The position numbers and the translations under genes are program-made. Shown here one piece after another: positions 35,201 through 46,700 of a DNA stretch of 64,000 nt; within the stretch, counting starts at the first letter, position 1; every line of letters starts with the position of its first letter. The notes below the pieces were generated by a model that saw only the letters and a program-made list of their open reading frames with translations, was not told the origin of the DNA and searched no databases. The DNA is from Branchiostoma floridae. Its lineage: Eukaryota; Chordata; Leptocardii; Amphioxiformes; Branchiostomatidae. Location of the stretch: NCBI RefSeq assembly GCF_000003815.2, contig NC_049980.1:2083727-2147726 (forward strand). Reading direction: 5' to 3'.

Positions 35201-38200
35201 CTACCAAAGGCACAATGTTCCTAGAGGGGTCTGGGAGCATGCTCCCCCCAAAAAATAAGAAATCTACCCTCCTGAAATGTTTTTTTTTTTTCGGAATTTG
35301 GAGGTTCTGGTGTAAATTTTGCTGGTAGACTAAGCAGTTCAACGGCAGTTTATGTTTTGGTGAAAAATTTCAATTTTTAAAAGTATCTTTTGTCCGTCCC
35401 CGAGTATGGAATGGGCAAATTTTTTTCCGTCCCCATCAAAGAATGGAGGGACAGGTGCTGGCAACAACCCTGCACTGTGCCATCTCTACATAAAGATTAC
35501 CTGGCCAGTGTGACAACTTCTGTGTGGTCCATTGGATAATTTTCCTCATTGTCAAAAGCATGAAGAATCCAATCTATAGTGACCTATCCTCATAGACCAG
35601 ACTTTACTGGCCCCCCATCTACAGCAGTTGACTGGGGCAGTGATCTGAGCTAGTGCAAAGAATATAAACTACTGACAGTTGCCTTCCTTGGCTCCTGATT
35701 GGTTCCAACAGTGCCTGTCAACAGTGAAAAAAAAGGTTGGTTGACAGGAACATCCTGATATGAAAAAAGAAATTTCAGGATAGATATGTAGCCTCAGCAC
35801 TAGTGCCCATGAAATTTCTTGATCAAGAAACAGCCTCGACAAACTTTTTTCCTGTAAAAGTTGCCAGTAAATTCTTATAAACAAGATTTTAAGAACTAAT
35901 GTATGTGAACCACAATGTTGCAGCAAAACTTGTCTTCTCCTCACCTCAGTTGCACTGGAACTTGACAGCACAGTTGTTGATAGAGAGTGGCCCCTCTCTA
36001 AAAGGTCATTGAGATCTGTCTCTTGATTGGTCAATCTCACATCTGCTGGCTCCACGGATTGGCTGAAAGATGTGTCGAGGGACGTCTCCATGGTGACAAC
36101 AGTGACTGACTTGTCCACGAGTAGCTTCAGCATCTCCGTCTAAATCAACAGAAGACAACATCAGGAAACGGGGAGGTTTAATACCTGGATTCATGGATTG
36201 CAACGGTCCCATGGTCCCAACTGTTTACAAGCTTTGGTGTGTACTTTTAGTACAATTTTGACTGAAGGCAAACTACTGTCGATACATAAATGTTTATTTT
36301 GGGCATTTTTTGTGGTCAGGCCACTTAACCACAAACTAATTCCATTATCTTGGATTGGAAGCTCATCGGTGTTGGTAGTAATCATAGCACAATGCTAAAC
36401 TTTCTTCCAACACAAAGGTACACATGGATCAAATTTTCAACGGCCACTGTCATGATCACCTTCTTCAGGATCAATATGTCAGAACGTAAACTTGCAAGAG
36501 TTATCCCATTACAGTATGTGACTACAGTATATAGTGCTACCGTGAGCTCAAAACCACATACACTCCATTTTCCTGCTACTGCAAAATCAAATCTCCACAG
36601 ACTTAAGTGCATTTTGCAGTATGCTAAACACTGTATAAGACTCATTGACTGTTGCTGTTTTATTTTCACATCATATATCAATGTCAGACATCAATATATT
36701 GGCCCATAGCAACAAACACACATATGCAGATTAATAAAAGCTACTATTAAAGTCCTGATGCTTTGTCTAAAAGCTTATTCACCAATACAATTTGAGTAAG
36801 TTATTTGTAAGCTCACCTCCAGCTGAGTTTGTGGCAGCTCTAACAGGATGTATTTAGAGCTGCTTCTGCACCGTTGTGCTGTATCTGGGTCCAGCTGGAA
36901 CTTCTCCTGCACTCGTAGGAACACATCTGTACAAGGAAATAAGAAGGCATTGTGTCTAGTAAAATATTGTGGACTAAAATTAAATGAACTGATATACTGA
37001 TTTTTAAATTTAGGGTGTTTTGATAAAATTCATGAAAATTTGCATATTGTGCCATGCAACCTTTTATGGCAAAGCTCTACTCTAAATTCTAGGAAGATAC
37101 ATGCCCAAGTTCTACTTTGTACTTGTACTTGTAAGGAAATAGATTACCTAGTAAAAGGTTACCTAGTAGATGTCTAGCCTATAGAACTACCAGATGTTTC
37201 TACATACATTACTGCGGGTCTAAGAATGTAAAAAAATCAATCCCCCAGGCATTTGGGTTTCAAAATCTGTCACAAATTCTATCTAAGTTGAAAAGGTAAC
37301 AACTCTAAGATTATCTGCATAAATCAAAGTTCAATAACCCTTGTTGCCAAAAATATTCAAAAAAGCATTCAGGTTTCTACTCTGCTCTTTACCTGCTATG
37401 TCAGACACATTACAGTGATCCAGAAACTTGTCATAGGCTTCCCTGATCAGGTGGTAGTCATCCCTGTGGGTGGGGCCTCCTGCTGTTGCTAGGTTACCCA
37501 GCTTGTCTTGAATGAGATGATTGACAGCCTCCAGGACATCACTGGCCTGAACTTCAAATGCTCCAATTTGCTAGAGAGGAGAATGAGAATCATCTTGTTG
37601 TCAATTTTCAAATGGCTGTTAAGAAGTGTAAAATGGTATAGAAAAGGTTGATACACTACATATGAGGGGAAATGTTTGAGATGGTTTTATGTTCACAATT
37701 TCCCAGGTGATCTCTATAATGTTCTCTGAAAATTTTATTTTTCTATCATCTGTCAGCCTTTCACCTTGTTTTGACTGCAAACTAAAAACACTTTATTTTC
37801 TTCCAATGTGAATGGTCAGCCCTCCTGCGGGTCAGATCACCCTCCAACCTTCGGTCGTCAGGTGATCCTACCCGCGGTTGGCTAACCAGTCGAAGAAAAT
37901 AACGAGCTAATTAGATTACAGTCTATATATAGTCATTTCTACCAAGTTTTACAGTCAATCGTACAGACGCAGTTAGATTAAAAAACGCCAGTGGGAGTCG
38001 AATACTCTGCAAAACAGATTTCTTTGTAGCAAAATTGACCATTGTTTTGAGTATCGACTATTCACAAGTTTTCTCATACTGTACCAGGTTCAGGTCTGGA
38101 TCTGGACCTGATCCTGTGGACCTGAACCTGAATTTTCTGTACCAGTACCCACCCCTAGTATTTACAGGTTAACTCATACCTGGGAGTTGAGTTCCGCCAT

Positions 38201-40168
38201 ACACAGCTGCAGGGCTACCAGCTGGTCATCAGGAGTGAGAATGGTTTCCCGTGTGTTCCTCCTGAGCCCCAGACTCCTGTACCACGTCAGGTACACATCC
38301 GTCAGGGACAGTACAGGATGGCTGAGGGAGATGTTCCCACTGTGCACAGGATTTCCTATCACACACAGCTGCTGCTCATCTGTGCAGGTACAGAAGGAAA
38401 CAAGAGTTCTTAGACCACAAAATTGGAGCTTTGCACCTAATTTGAATGTTTGTGCACTGGTGAACCAAGATAAAAGCTCCTTGGGTGAACATGTAATGTA
38501 ATATCTAAAGTATTACTACTAGTCCTTTTGTGCACTAGTAGAGCTCGAGAGCATATTCTTGGCAATAGTTTCAGAAAAAAATGTGAAAGACTTGTACAAA
38601 ATTCTAGGTCAGAATTTCAGATTCAAGTGATGAAGAAAGGCAGTAAGGTTTGCTGTTAGATTCTGATGACATTCTACTCTATATTATGTCAATTTTTTAC
38701 TTCGCATTTAAAAAAACCTTTATGTCAGGTGCTGCTATGCACCTACCCCCCCCCCCCCCCCAAAAAAAAACAACAGCAACAATAATTTCAAGCCCTATCG
38801 GGCCCTGACTGACACGATAGTAGATGCATTTGAGGACATGTACATTGTCATTGTCTGACCATTGCTATAACTGCTTCACACCTACTGTTCATATGCTAAG
38901 CAGTAATTGAGTGAAACACAGAAGTGAATTGTCTATTCAAAAACAACTGACACTTGTCAACCTGGAAAGGCCAGATATACTATATAAAAGAGTTATACAT
39001 AATAATGGAAAACTGCTGTACCGTGTGTGTTGTTGTCAACAAGCTGCTTGACAACAGCATTGAGGAAGACACTACCGTTCTCAGTGTCTGCATTCTCCAG
39101 GTATAAAACACCCCCAGTCATGTTCTCCATGTGTCCAATGATGAATCCTCTGAAAGTACAGGCTGCTGTCAGGAAAATTATTTGTGAAAGAGGTCTTAGA
39201 GTTGAAATTTCAAACTGTAACCAGCTCTGTAGCCATTAGGCAACTGTTCAACATCAGATATGACCAGAGATACTGTACATGCATTTAAGTGCAAGGGGAT
39301 TTAATTTCGGGCCTCAAATCACAAGCTTTTTTTCTTGGATGCTAGACTGTTTCCAGGGCGTGCACAGGCCAGCTCCTCGGTTCTAACTTCTAGTCTAGGG
39401 TTAACATGCTTCCAAGGAATTTATACCACACCCCCTACAAGTAGATAGACCCTGAGAACCAACTAGCCTAGGGGGCTGTGGTAGAATTTCCTTGAGGGCA
39501 TGTTGGCCCCAGAGCCGAGGGCTTGGCCTGTGCATTCCCTGGAAAAAGTCTAGCATCTAGGCTTCTGTGTGAGGAGAAGTTGTTGGTTATGCAGTGGTAT
39601 GCAGGTTATGTTGTCTATCGAGAACACAACATGATATAACGTAGACCTTCAAACGAGGCACTACCAACAGTTTGTGTTTTAAACCAATACTTCATAGTAA
39701 TTAGATGAAAATTGCACAGAAAATCAGAAATTCTGCCTATAAACTGTAGACATACAGGAACAAGGGAAGAAGAAAATTTTATTTTGTGGCCATTTTGCTT
39801 TGTTTGAGACAAGACAACAACAGTAACAAAAGACACAACAGTTTCGACCGTCGTATGAAATTTTGCCGGTATTTTAGCTTGAAAACGACACGAAAAAAAG
39901 AATAAGCCACTTTAGTTACCCTTTAATAAACCAAGAAATGTTTAATTGGATGTCTACCAACAAAAAGAGGTAAAAACAACAGCAGAAACAGAATATCTCA
40001 CCTTCTCTCAGCAGAGTGCTCCCGCGGTGAACTTTGACCGAAGTTTAAATTTCGTGCTGCGCTTCCTACCGACCAATCAGGTGCCGGGACGGTGATCTCG
40101 TTCGTAATCTCGTTCCCATATTTGGGTGTTGCCATATTTGGGTACAAATCGTGATAGGAAAGTGCCAT
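29289..40168 (-). CDS. PARPBP: PCNA-interacting partner PARI (PARPBP orthologue)
   Basis: Minus-strand exons: 40168-40002, 39149-39022, 38379-38180, 37570-37393, 36926-36817, 36139-35945, 35111-34947, 34004-33918, 33751-33684, 32638-32467, 31500-31328, 30545-30458, 29723-29289; all junctions in phase. Length 721 aa from the 40168 ATG, 710 from 40135, or 659 if translation starts at the exon-2 ATG (39130); human is 579. Matches include TILTPDDQLVALQLCMAELN, YHLIREAYDKFLDHC, IRKVFQSYLTLLLN, ALARAINIPDRDLDHRAFTE, QKRLGGKSYAPSQDNPLLQH. The last exon has basic clusters (KKRKRKD, KKPKK) and ends GQKKLTTFFRM, a C-terminal PIP box (Gln, Leu, Phe-Phe at 712, 715, 718-719). PARI is a UvrD-like, helicase-dead protein that PCNA recruits to restrain RAD51 recombination. 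The N-terminus before about residue 100 has no human counterpart; which ATG is used is unsure. Exon 1 may be untranslated. Confidence 0.9.
31016..31292. mobile_element. Foldback element with about 76-bp arms
   Basis: The left arm (31016-31091: CATCCTCCTGCGCAGGGACA...CTGGATGTACCCTGCTTTCT...) is matched in reverse complement by 31216-31292. Flanking TCACAAG occurs just outside both ends, a possible 7-bp duplication. In the PARPBP intron 3' of the exon at 31328-31500, ending only 35 bp from it. Confidence 0.7.
31517..31885. repeat. 27-bp minisatellite in PARPBP intron
   Basis: About thirteen copies of a unit of the form GAACATGCCACACAGAATAC plus CAGCATA, with CAGCGTA, TAGTGTA and CGTAGTGTA variants. 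Because 27 is a multiple of three, both strands show long open frames with CGMFYAGIL-like peptides; these are translations of the repeat, not genes. Starts 17 bp upstream of the acceptor side of exon 31328-31500. Confidence 0.95.
31886..32012. repeat. Near-perfect 45-bp inverted repeat
   Basis: Arms 31886-31930 and 31968-32012 are reverse complements at 44 of 45 positions, beginning CAACTGGATATGGTTTTGGA, around a 37-bp loop. The left arm directly abuts the end of the 27-bp minisatellite. Probably a small foldback transposon. Confidence 0.85.
32064..32270 (+). pseudogene. CR1-like LINE 3' fragment
   Basis: ATAGAGTGGAACTTATCGCC, CACCAAGTACAG and CATCCTCACTATACAGCTTT match the C-terminal coding end and tail of the CR1-type copies at 24760 and 41815, including TAACATAACCAGCTTCTGCC. 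In a PARPBP intron; heavily decayed. Confidence 0.6.
34074..34376. mobile_element. CAGGG-end MITE, CTGCACC type, right end decayed
   Basis: Starts CAGGGCTTGAAATACATTTT and contains ACCTGCACTGGTGCAGGT and GCAGAAATACCTGCACAG, as in the complete copy at 58885-59224 (opposite orientation). The expected right end is not clean. In a PARPBP intron. Confidence 0.6.
35156..35472. mobile_element. hAT-like MITE, second copy, 8-bp TSD
   Basis: Begins CAGGGTTGTAGCCAGC and ends GCTGGCAACAACCCTG. Flanking 8-mers CACTGTAC (35148-35155) and CACTGTGC (35473-35480) agree at 7 of 8. The interior shares CCGTCCCC and CGGAATTT words with the copy at 7394-7641. In the PARPBP intron upstream of exon 34947-35111. Confidence 0.8.
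36523..36622. repeat. Fragment of the ACTGTAAATGCA MITE family
   Basis: AGTGCTACCGTGAGCTCAAA and GACTTAAGTGCATTTTGCAGTA are the reverse of the copies at 15390 and 58722. In the PARPBP intron between exons 35945-36139 and 36817-36926. Confidence 0.45.
40044..40080 (-). promoter_or_regulatory. Possible CCAAT/CHR-type cell-cycle promoter elements of PARPBP
   Basis: A CCAAT box (plus-strand CCAAT at 40073-40077) and a TTTAAA (40044-40049) lie about 24 bp apart within the first exon as drawn. NF-Y plus CHR arrangements of this kind are typical of genes induced in S/G2. If real, transcription starts near 40020-40040 and exon 1 is mostly untranslated. Motif evidence only. Confidence 0.25.
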
Positions 40169-40181
40169 CACGATTTGTACC
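40141..40181. repeat. Perfect 15-bp inverted repeat at the PARPBP 5' end
   Basis: GGTACAAATCGTGAT (40141-40155) and ATCACGATTTGTACC (40167-40181) are perfect reverse complements around an 11-bp loop. The right arm spans the outer candidate PARPBP ATG. Confidence 0.85.
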
Positions 40182-40865
40182 ATAAAGAAGTATTTGTATA
40201 TAATAAACAAACTTAAAAAGTGTCAAGATAGATTTGCTTTGTTTTGAAAGGAAGGCAAGGCATGTCTTGATACAATGGAATACTGGGGATGAAATCTAGA
40301 CAACGCACGATACTGAATGAATATTAAAGAAGAGCAAACTTTCGTGAGCAAAATTGGCTTTAATGAATGAAAAATCATTTTTTTAAGTATGCACAAATTA
40401 TGTTCATGCCATGCTATTTTACGTGGACTTTATCGATATAAACTTTTCGTTCCCGGACTTCGTCCGCGGGGAAGAAGCATCCCCCCATTGAAACTGTACT
40501 CTATGGCCGGTTAACCCCGGCACTCGGCACGTTAGTGTGTTTGTCCAATATACTACCCAAGGTGCCGTCCATGTAGAAATGATACCGGGCACCCATTCAA
40601 AAGTAACCCCATGCAGACACCAACCCACCCCATGCAAAAATGTGTAATACATGAAGTACATGGCGATCTTTAGTACATACAGTTATTGTCTACCAAGGGC
40701 AAAGCGAACCTGAGAAACGGTATTTATAGCATTAATAACTGCACTTATTGTGACTGGCCTTATCATGTAGAAACTGGCTTTAATAATAATATCATATTTT
40801 TTGCATCTACGCTACACTTGTCATCATTGGGATGTCGGGTGATGATGATTATGATGATTATGATA

Positions 40866-41030
40866 AGTAGAAGCCGTTTAATGCCACTCCCGATTTGCAA
40901 TGCCCAGCACATTTCATGCAGTTATCCGGATGGTGCAACAAAGCGAAGTTATTCAGCTGAGCCGCGTCACTGCGGGACTTTGGGATTCCGTGCAATTAAA
41001 AGAAGTGTGCAGTTATCCGTTGTGCAAGGT
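40866..41030. repeat. Truncated copy of the Tc1/pogo-like MITE (AGAAGCC family)
   Basis: AGTAGAAGCCGTTTAATGCC, CAGTTATCCGGATGGTGCAA, CAAAGCGAAGTTATTCAGCTG and CCGTGCAATTAAAAGAAG match the element at 10293-10470. The right terminal repeat is lost. Confidence 0.55.
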
Positions 41031-41549
41031 GGTCCTCATCGGCCGCCAGTTCCTGACCACATCACGACCATCACTCTGGCTTTCATCGTGATATCAGGTG
41101 GGCTATGAAAGGGGATTTATGATTCACTAAACCAAGAAAATATACCCTTTTTGGGGTCCAATTATATTTTAGACCACACGCCCTGAGTAATATTGAAAGG
41201 AACGAGACCACAAGTCCCCTAACACACACACCGACATATGTACCAATCGGGGGAAGAGGCAGCAGGGGTCCGTCCGTACATGTCATCAGCCTCCACATTT
41301 AATAAGTAATCTTCAAGCAGATGTGTAACAGGCGGGCCGTGTTTGGTGGTGCTTGTGCGCTTTCTACTGACAAATGACTTTTTTTCTGGCAGACGGATAT
41401 CTGTAAAAAGCGTTTTTAACATCCAGAACTTGAAACGCAAAATACTCATACTCTGAAAACTACCCCGACTGCTGTATCGGCTTGATTATCTGAAAGACAT
41501 TATTATAATTACTTCATTGCATATAAACTGTACAAGGTACAATGTATGG

Positions 41550-41784
41550 TAGAGTCCATTGCAGTCTTCGAACGGGGCTGGTTCGAAAGGGAGTTTGCCG
41601 AGGAAGGGAGTTTGCTGTGAAAGGGAGTTCGCCGTGATATATTTGTACAGCGATTCTGCCCCGTCCCTTTCTCGCCAAACTCCCTTTTCCGGCACAAGAG
41701 AACCCAACCAACGTTGAAAATCGCGAACCAACGCCCTCCCCCTCGATAAAAACCAGCCCCGTTCTAAGATTGCAACGGAGTCTA
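41550..41784. mobile_element. 235-bp MITE with 8-bp TSD (ATGTATGG)
   Basis: The ends TAGAGTCCATTGCAGTCTTC and GATTGCAACGGAGTCTA are inverted, continuing into ACGGGGCTGGTT/AACCAGCCCCGT. The 8-mer ATGTATGG flanks both sides (41542-41549, 41785-41792). The interior has repeated AAGGGAGTTTGCCG words; a decayed relative is at about 45190-45350. Confidence 0.8.
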
Positions 41785-41814
41785 ATGTATGGCACCTACT
41801 GGCTCATAACTATC

Positions 41815-42690
41815 TGTATCTGTATCTATATAGCCGGTATAACCGCCGTTCGGCGTAACACACCAGCTTCGCAGGCACGCGGCGCGGCAGCAGCTGGTTA
41901 TATTACACCGAACTACTCATTACACCTACCTTTTGCACATATATCTGCAAGCGTTCTTTAAAACTACCAAGAGAAGATGCCCCTACTGTACTTGGTGGTA
42001 ACAAATTCCACTCTACGATAGTTCTGGGAAAGTACGAATTTTTGAACACATCAATCCTAGGTTGGTAACTCTGGTATTTGAATGCATGACTGTTTCTTGT
42101 TCTTTTTTGAGCTGGTATTAGATACTTATCAGTTGGTACGTCCACCAGTTTATTGGTCATTTTGTACATCATGGAAAGTCTGGACATTTTCCTTCTATCT
42201 TCAAGTGACATCCACTGCAAATCTGTTTTCATTTTGGTAACACTAGAATCCCTGTTATAGTTGTTTGTGCAGAATCGGGCAGCTTGGTTCTGTACCCTTT
42301 CAAGTTTATCTTTGTCTTTCTTTGTATACGGGTCCCATACTGTAGCGGCATACTCAAGGTTAGGTCTTACTAGTGACGTGTATGCAAGTGATTTTACGCT
42401 GGCTGGGCATGCCCACAAGTTACGTTTGATTACTCCCAATGTCTGTTTAGCCTTGGTTGTTATTTTGTTAACATGGACACCCCACTTCAGCCCAGTTGTT
42501 AATGTAACACCCAGGTATGGGTAGGTTTTTGTGGTTTCTAATGTCTGACCACAAAACTGGTAAGGGGACACTTTTGGTGTTCGTTTGTTCGTTATGTGCA
42601 TGATATAGCACTTATCAGGATTGAACTGCATAAGCCATTTCCTTTGCCATTCTTCCAGGGTGTTCAGATCTACAGTTAATGATGCTAATC
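41815..42690 (-). pseudogene. 5'-truncated CR1-like LINE, C-terminal ORF2 and 3' tail
   Basis: On the minus strand, 42690-41903 encodes EEWQRKWLMQFNPDKC, the YPYLGVTLTTGLKWGVHVNK block after the RT active site, RPNLEYAATVWDPYTKKDKD and the terminal IVEWNLLPPSTVGASSLGSF, all typical of CR1/L2-type ORF2 C-termini. The catalytic YADD region is absent, so it is 5' truncated as usual for LINEs. The frame is open for 242 codons, so the insertion is fairly young. The 3' tail ends in ATACAG-type short repeats at 41815-41830. Confidence 0.88.
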
Positions 42691-43546
42691 TCCAAAGTTA
42701 AAGTGTGCATGGGTATGTGATGAGTATGGCTTTTACAATCGTTGGGCGAATTCCCAACGTGTAAACAATCTTTAATACAGTTTCCTAATAGGAATAGATA
42801 CTTCATTACTCGCAGACGACGGCTGTACCAATGATTGGCCAACTGTAGAAGTAACAACGAAATGTAAGAAAGGGTCGATGTTGTGGCCCCAGGTTCTTTA
42901 GAATGCTGCACGAGGAACTTTTAAACTACAGGACTAAGAAACACGTACAAGACACAGGTTTGACATTGACACGAACGGGAGCTGCTGAGTTGGGACCCTC
43001 TCTCTGTTCTCTGGCTCAAGCCTCTCTCCCACTGTCTTCCAACTCAACAACCCACTGCTCTTTATTTCAAAATCCCAGACACATATGCAGACACTGTCTG
43101 CTGTCAATGTATATGACAATAATTATGACAGGTACATGTCACCGCTTCGGTAGTTTGTCTCATGCTCATTGCTTCAAAGGATAGAACAAAAGGTAACGCC
43201 TCGTTAGCATTAATCATACAACAATAGCGCTATAGCAGACAGAAACACATCTGGCCACGGAGACGCTCTCCTCAGACAACATACACTATATATAGTCTTG
43301 TTGTGAAGTACGACAGGGCACCACGATTTGTGGTTTGGATAATGGTCCTACTCGGCCGGCTGACTCCCCTAGCGTACTATTGACTCTATTTGTCCAATTT
43401 CTACAATCAGACCACCGAACCACGGAGCCTGGTAGAGGCTAGCTAAAATTATGCCCACGACAAATTATTCGCCCATTTCTTCCACTCGACCGGCGCGGCA
43501 TGTTTGTTCCATGGAAGACACGGGATCGTAATGTCCAATAATTACG
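42691..43546. other. Intergenic between PARPBP and SLC24A5
   Basis: No gene or repeat family recognised beyond the flanking LINE and promoter motifs. Moderately GC-rich toward the SLC24A5 start. Confidence 0.4.
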
Positions 43547-43648
43547 TCATGTGACGAGCACCCACCCTGTGCCGACCGGCGGATGACCTCTCTGTTATTT
43601 AACTACGGTCCGCAAACATTGTCTGACAATCCCCGCCGCTTCCACGTG
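43547..43648 (+). promoter_or_regulatory. Two MITF/TFE-type E-boxes upstream of SLC24A5
   Basis: TCATGTGA at 43547-43554 (M-box core TCATGTG) and CACGTG at 43643-43648 lie 157 and 63 bp upstream of the SLC24A5 ATG. In vertebrates pigment-cell genes are activated by MITF through such sites. Sites are seen; function is inferred. Confidence 0.4.
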
Positions 43649-43710
43649 ACCCTTCTGTGTGATTTCTTTAAGCTCTTCTAGGCGGGTGGAATTATCCCTC
43701 AATACGGAAG

Positions 43711-46700
43711 ATGGGAGAGTTCCGGACCGCTTTAAACAGACCAGCACCGCCCGGCCGATGGAATGTCATCGCAGGTGTGTTTTGCCTCACCTGCGTGCGT
43801 TCGGTGACACAAGGAGCCCCTGTGCAAGACGTCAACCCAGGTCTTACCCCGGCCCTTGGATTCGCAGGTGGGTCAAATTTTAAGAAGCTGAAACAGTGAC
43901 GTTCTAAAAATGATCAAGCGAGAAATGCGTCAGACAGACAAGTCAACGTGTTGACGAACTTTGATACCGCATATAACGTTATAACAGTTGTGTCTGACGT
44001 TATGCGTTGGTGTGCACTCTCTGAAAGGTACATGTACACCATGACTATGGCATGTTTTTTCTTGGACAGACCTGAAACATCTAGCCTGGGTCCCATCTTT
44101 GTTGGTTGGTTAGGAAGGCGCCCGGGCTAGAAATATCTTTGATTCTCCCACCATAAGGCGTTTGTCTAATCAAGGACTAATGAGTCTTTCTGTGCCAGGC
44201 ACCGGGAGGCCTGCCCACCCTAACCTGGGACCTCAAAGCTCTCCCATCCCCCACACCCCACGATGCCCCTATTTGGAGGGTAACCCCCAATGTAGATGTA
44301 GATGATGCGTCAATAATTGAAACTACACGTATTAAGTGAGAACCTGACATGCATCAAACATGTTGAAATAAACATGCTACACTACACTACAAGTGAACTT
44401 TGATACCACACATAGAATAACGCAATGTTGTTTTTGTTTGCTCCGTATCTCTACCTGTGTCATATACTTCAGGCAATATTGTCGGCTATTGTTATTATTT
44501 TCTTGATGAAGCAGACAAGTTGTCATGACAAGAAATGTAAATCACATTTCTAAATATCACTGATCCACTGTGACATAACACAGTGAAGTAAAAGTTGACG
44601 AACGACTTTTTCTGTGTAAAGTGTCCGGATCCAACTGTAATGTCCTTCTTAATCTTTAATTTCTTGTAGTTTGACAAACCTTTTCGTGGTATGCACCTTG
44701 AATGAGTGATTTCATTTCACACATAGTTATCACGGTGCTTGGGCTTGCCTTGCCGCTCGTAATAAAAATAAGTGGTTCTCGCCTTGTTATGTTACGTCGA
44801 CGGGCGGTTGCACCGGTAGCATAGCACTGAATGACACAAACAACATACAAATGTACACAATAGGTGATACAGCCAAGGGTGTACCTTTGACCCTTCACCT
44901 TTGGGGGTCCAAACCACAAGGCTGACGACTGTGCGTGACCTTGAGTCTGTGACCTGTCATGTTACCTGTTGTTCCACCTGGCTGTGTACAGAACAACTGG
45001 CGTTAGTCACCGTAAACTTGTACATGTGGCGTTCAACTTCCTCACATGCCTTAAGATCTTAAGACACAACCTGAAATCAGTGTGACCATGGATCACCTGT
45101 TGACGTACTCAGGTGAGTTAGTAAGCTTCTGATGACTGACGAAAGAGGACTCAGTATAGTCGTTTAGAGCCGGGTCTGCCATTGTTTACGACGGAGGAAC
45201 CGAACTGAGAAGGGTTTCCCATTTATTATGCAAACTGCCCCGCTTCGAGGAGGCGCAAAACTCATTCCAAGGCGAACTCCTTCGTCGGCAAACTCCCTTT
45301 AACGCCATTAGAGAAATGAGCGAACGTTGAAACTCGTAAACCAGCACCTGCGACAGAGGATAGTGAAACTCTGGTTTCGGATTCTATACTGTACGCCGGC
45401 GCCAACTGAGTTTTTCCGAGTGGTGAAACGACATCTACCCTATTCTGTTCTCCCCCTCTTGTTGACTTGTTTTCACCATATTTCTACAATTTGCAGGGCG
45501 CAGGCTGGGTTTCTCGGCGGCGCATAACGACTGCGTGCCGCCTGCTATAGAGGAGTTTCCCGCGGACTTCATGACCCAGTACCAGCGGCTGCACCAGGCG
45601 GGAGTCACCATCCACCTGCTGGTGTCGTGCTACATGTTCCTCGCCATCACACTTGTCTGTGATAACTATTTCGTACCCGCATGCGAGGCCATCAGCTACC
45701 GTGAGTACTGAGAACCTTCGTTAGGTTTCATTTTAAACATAACGACATTTTGTTTGTTTGATTCAATTCAGATCTCCATTAGTGACTAATGTCACTATTC
45801 TTCCTGGAGTCCGGGTGAATAATTTAAATCACCGTATGGCTGACGTGGGTCCATTCGGGTGATTTGAAGTAAAACACCAACTCCAGATAGAATGGTTTGC
45901 ATCATATTCTAGTTTTGGGGTAACAATACGTCCCCTTGACAACTTAATGACAGCAGGTAAATTCTATTGCTTCTCTAATTCTATAAGAGATGATGAAGTG
46001 AGCCGTATCCTTACATCTGCTTGAATTGGGAAACACCAGAACCATGGTCACCAACATCAGCCACCAGTCCTGTATGCTGCAAAACCCTAACCTTCTAGCA
46101 AAATCCTAACCCTTAGCAATCTCCAAATGAACCTACAGGGACAAATAATAAATTGCTAGCCATGTTTATCTGTTTGGAGATTTAAGCCAGGCAAAACCCT
46201 GCAGAGGTTTGGAGCTGGCTAACGCTGCATGTATCCCAAATATCTCCTTGGAAATCACATGACTCCTAGTCTCTACCACTCACCTTTGGTTGATGATGAT
46301 TAATAGAAAAGAGTTTCTCTCAGAAATGATTTGCCAATCAATCGTAGAGCCACACCGTGAGTAGGGGAGTCAAGTACCCCCGGGCCCCGGTATTAAAGGA
46401 TGACATCACATTTGCAAACTTGGACCCGTCGGCCGGGCTGTCTGTGGAAATGAAGAATAGAAATGTATTCGTAAAATATACGCAAAAAAACTCCAACGGC
46501 TATTCTCTTTACGTTTTGTGTAGTTTGATGTCTTTTGATATCATGATTTGAAGTGTGACTAACCAACTGTGAAGGGTTTTGTGTTGGTGGATTAGGTAAG
46601 CAAGTAGCGTTTCTGCTAGGCGTTCGAACCCCAGCGATAGAATATGACTTTGGAATTGGGACCGTACGGTTGTGCAGGAAAAGGTAGCGCTCGTGTTTTC

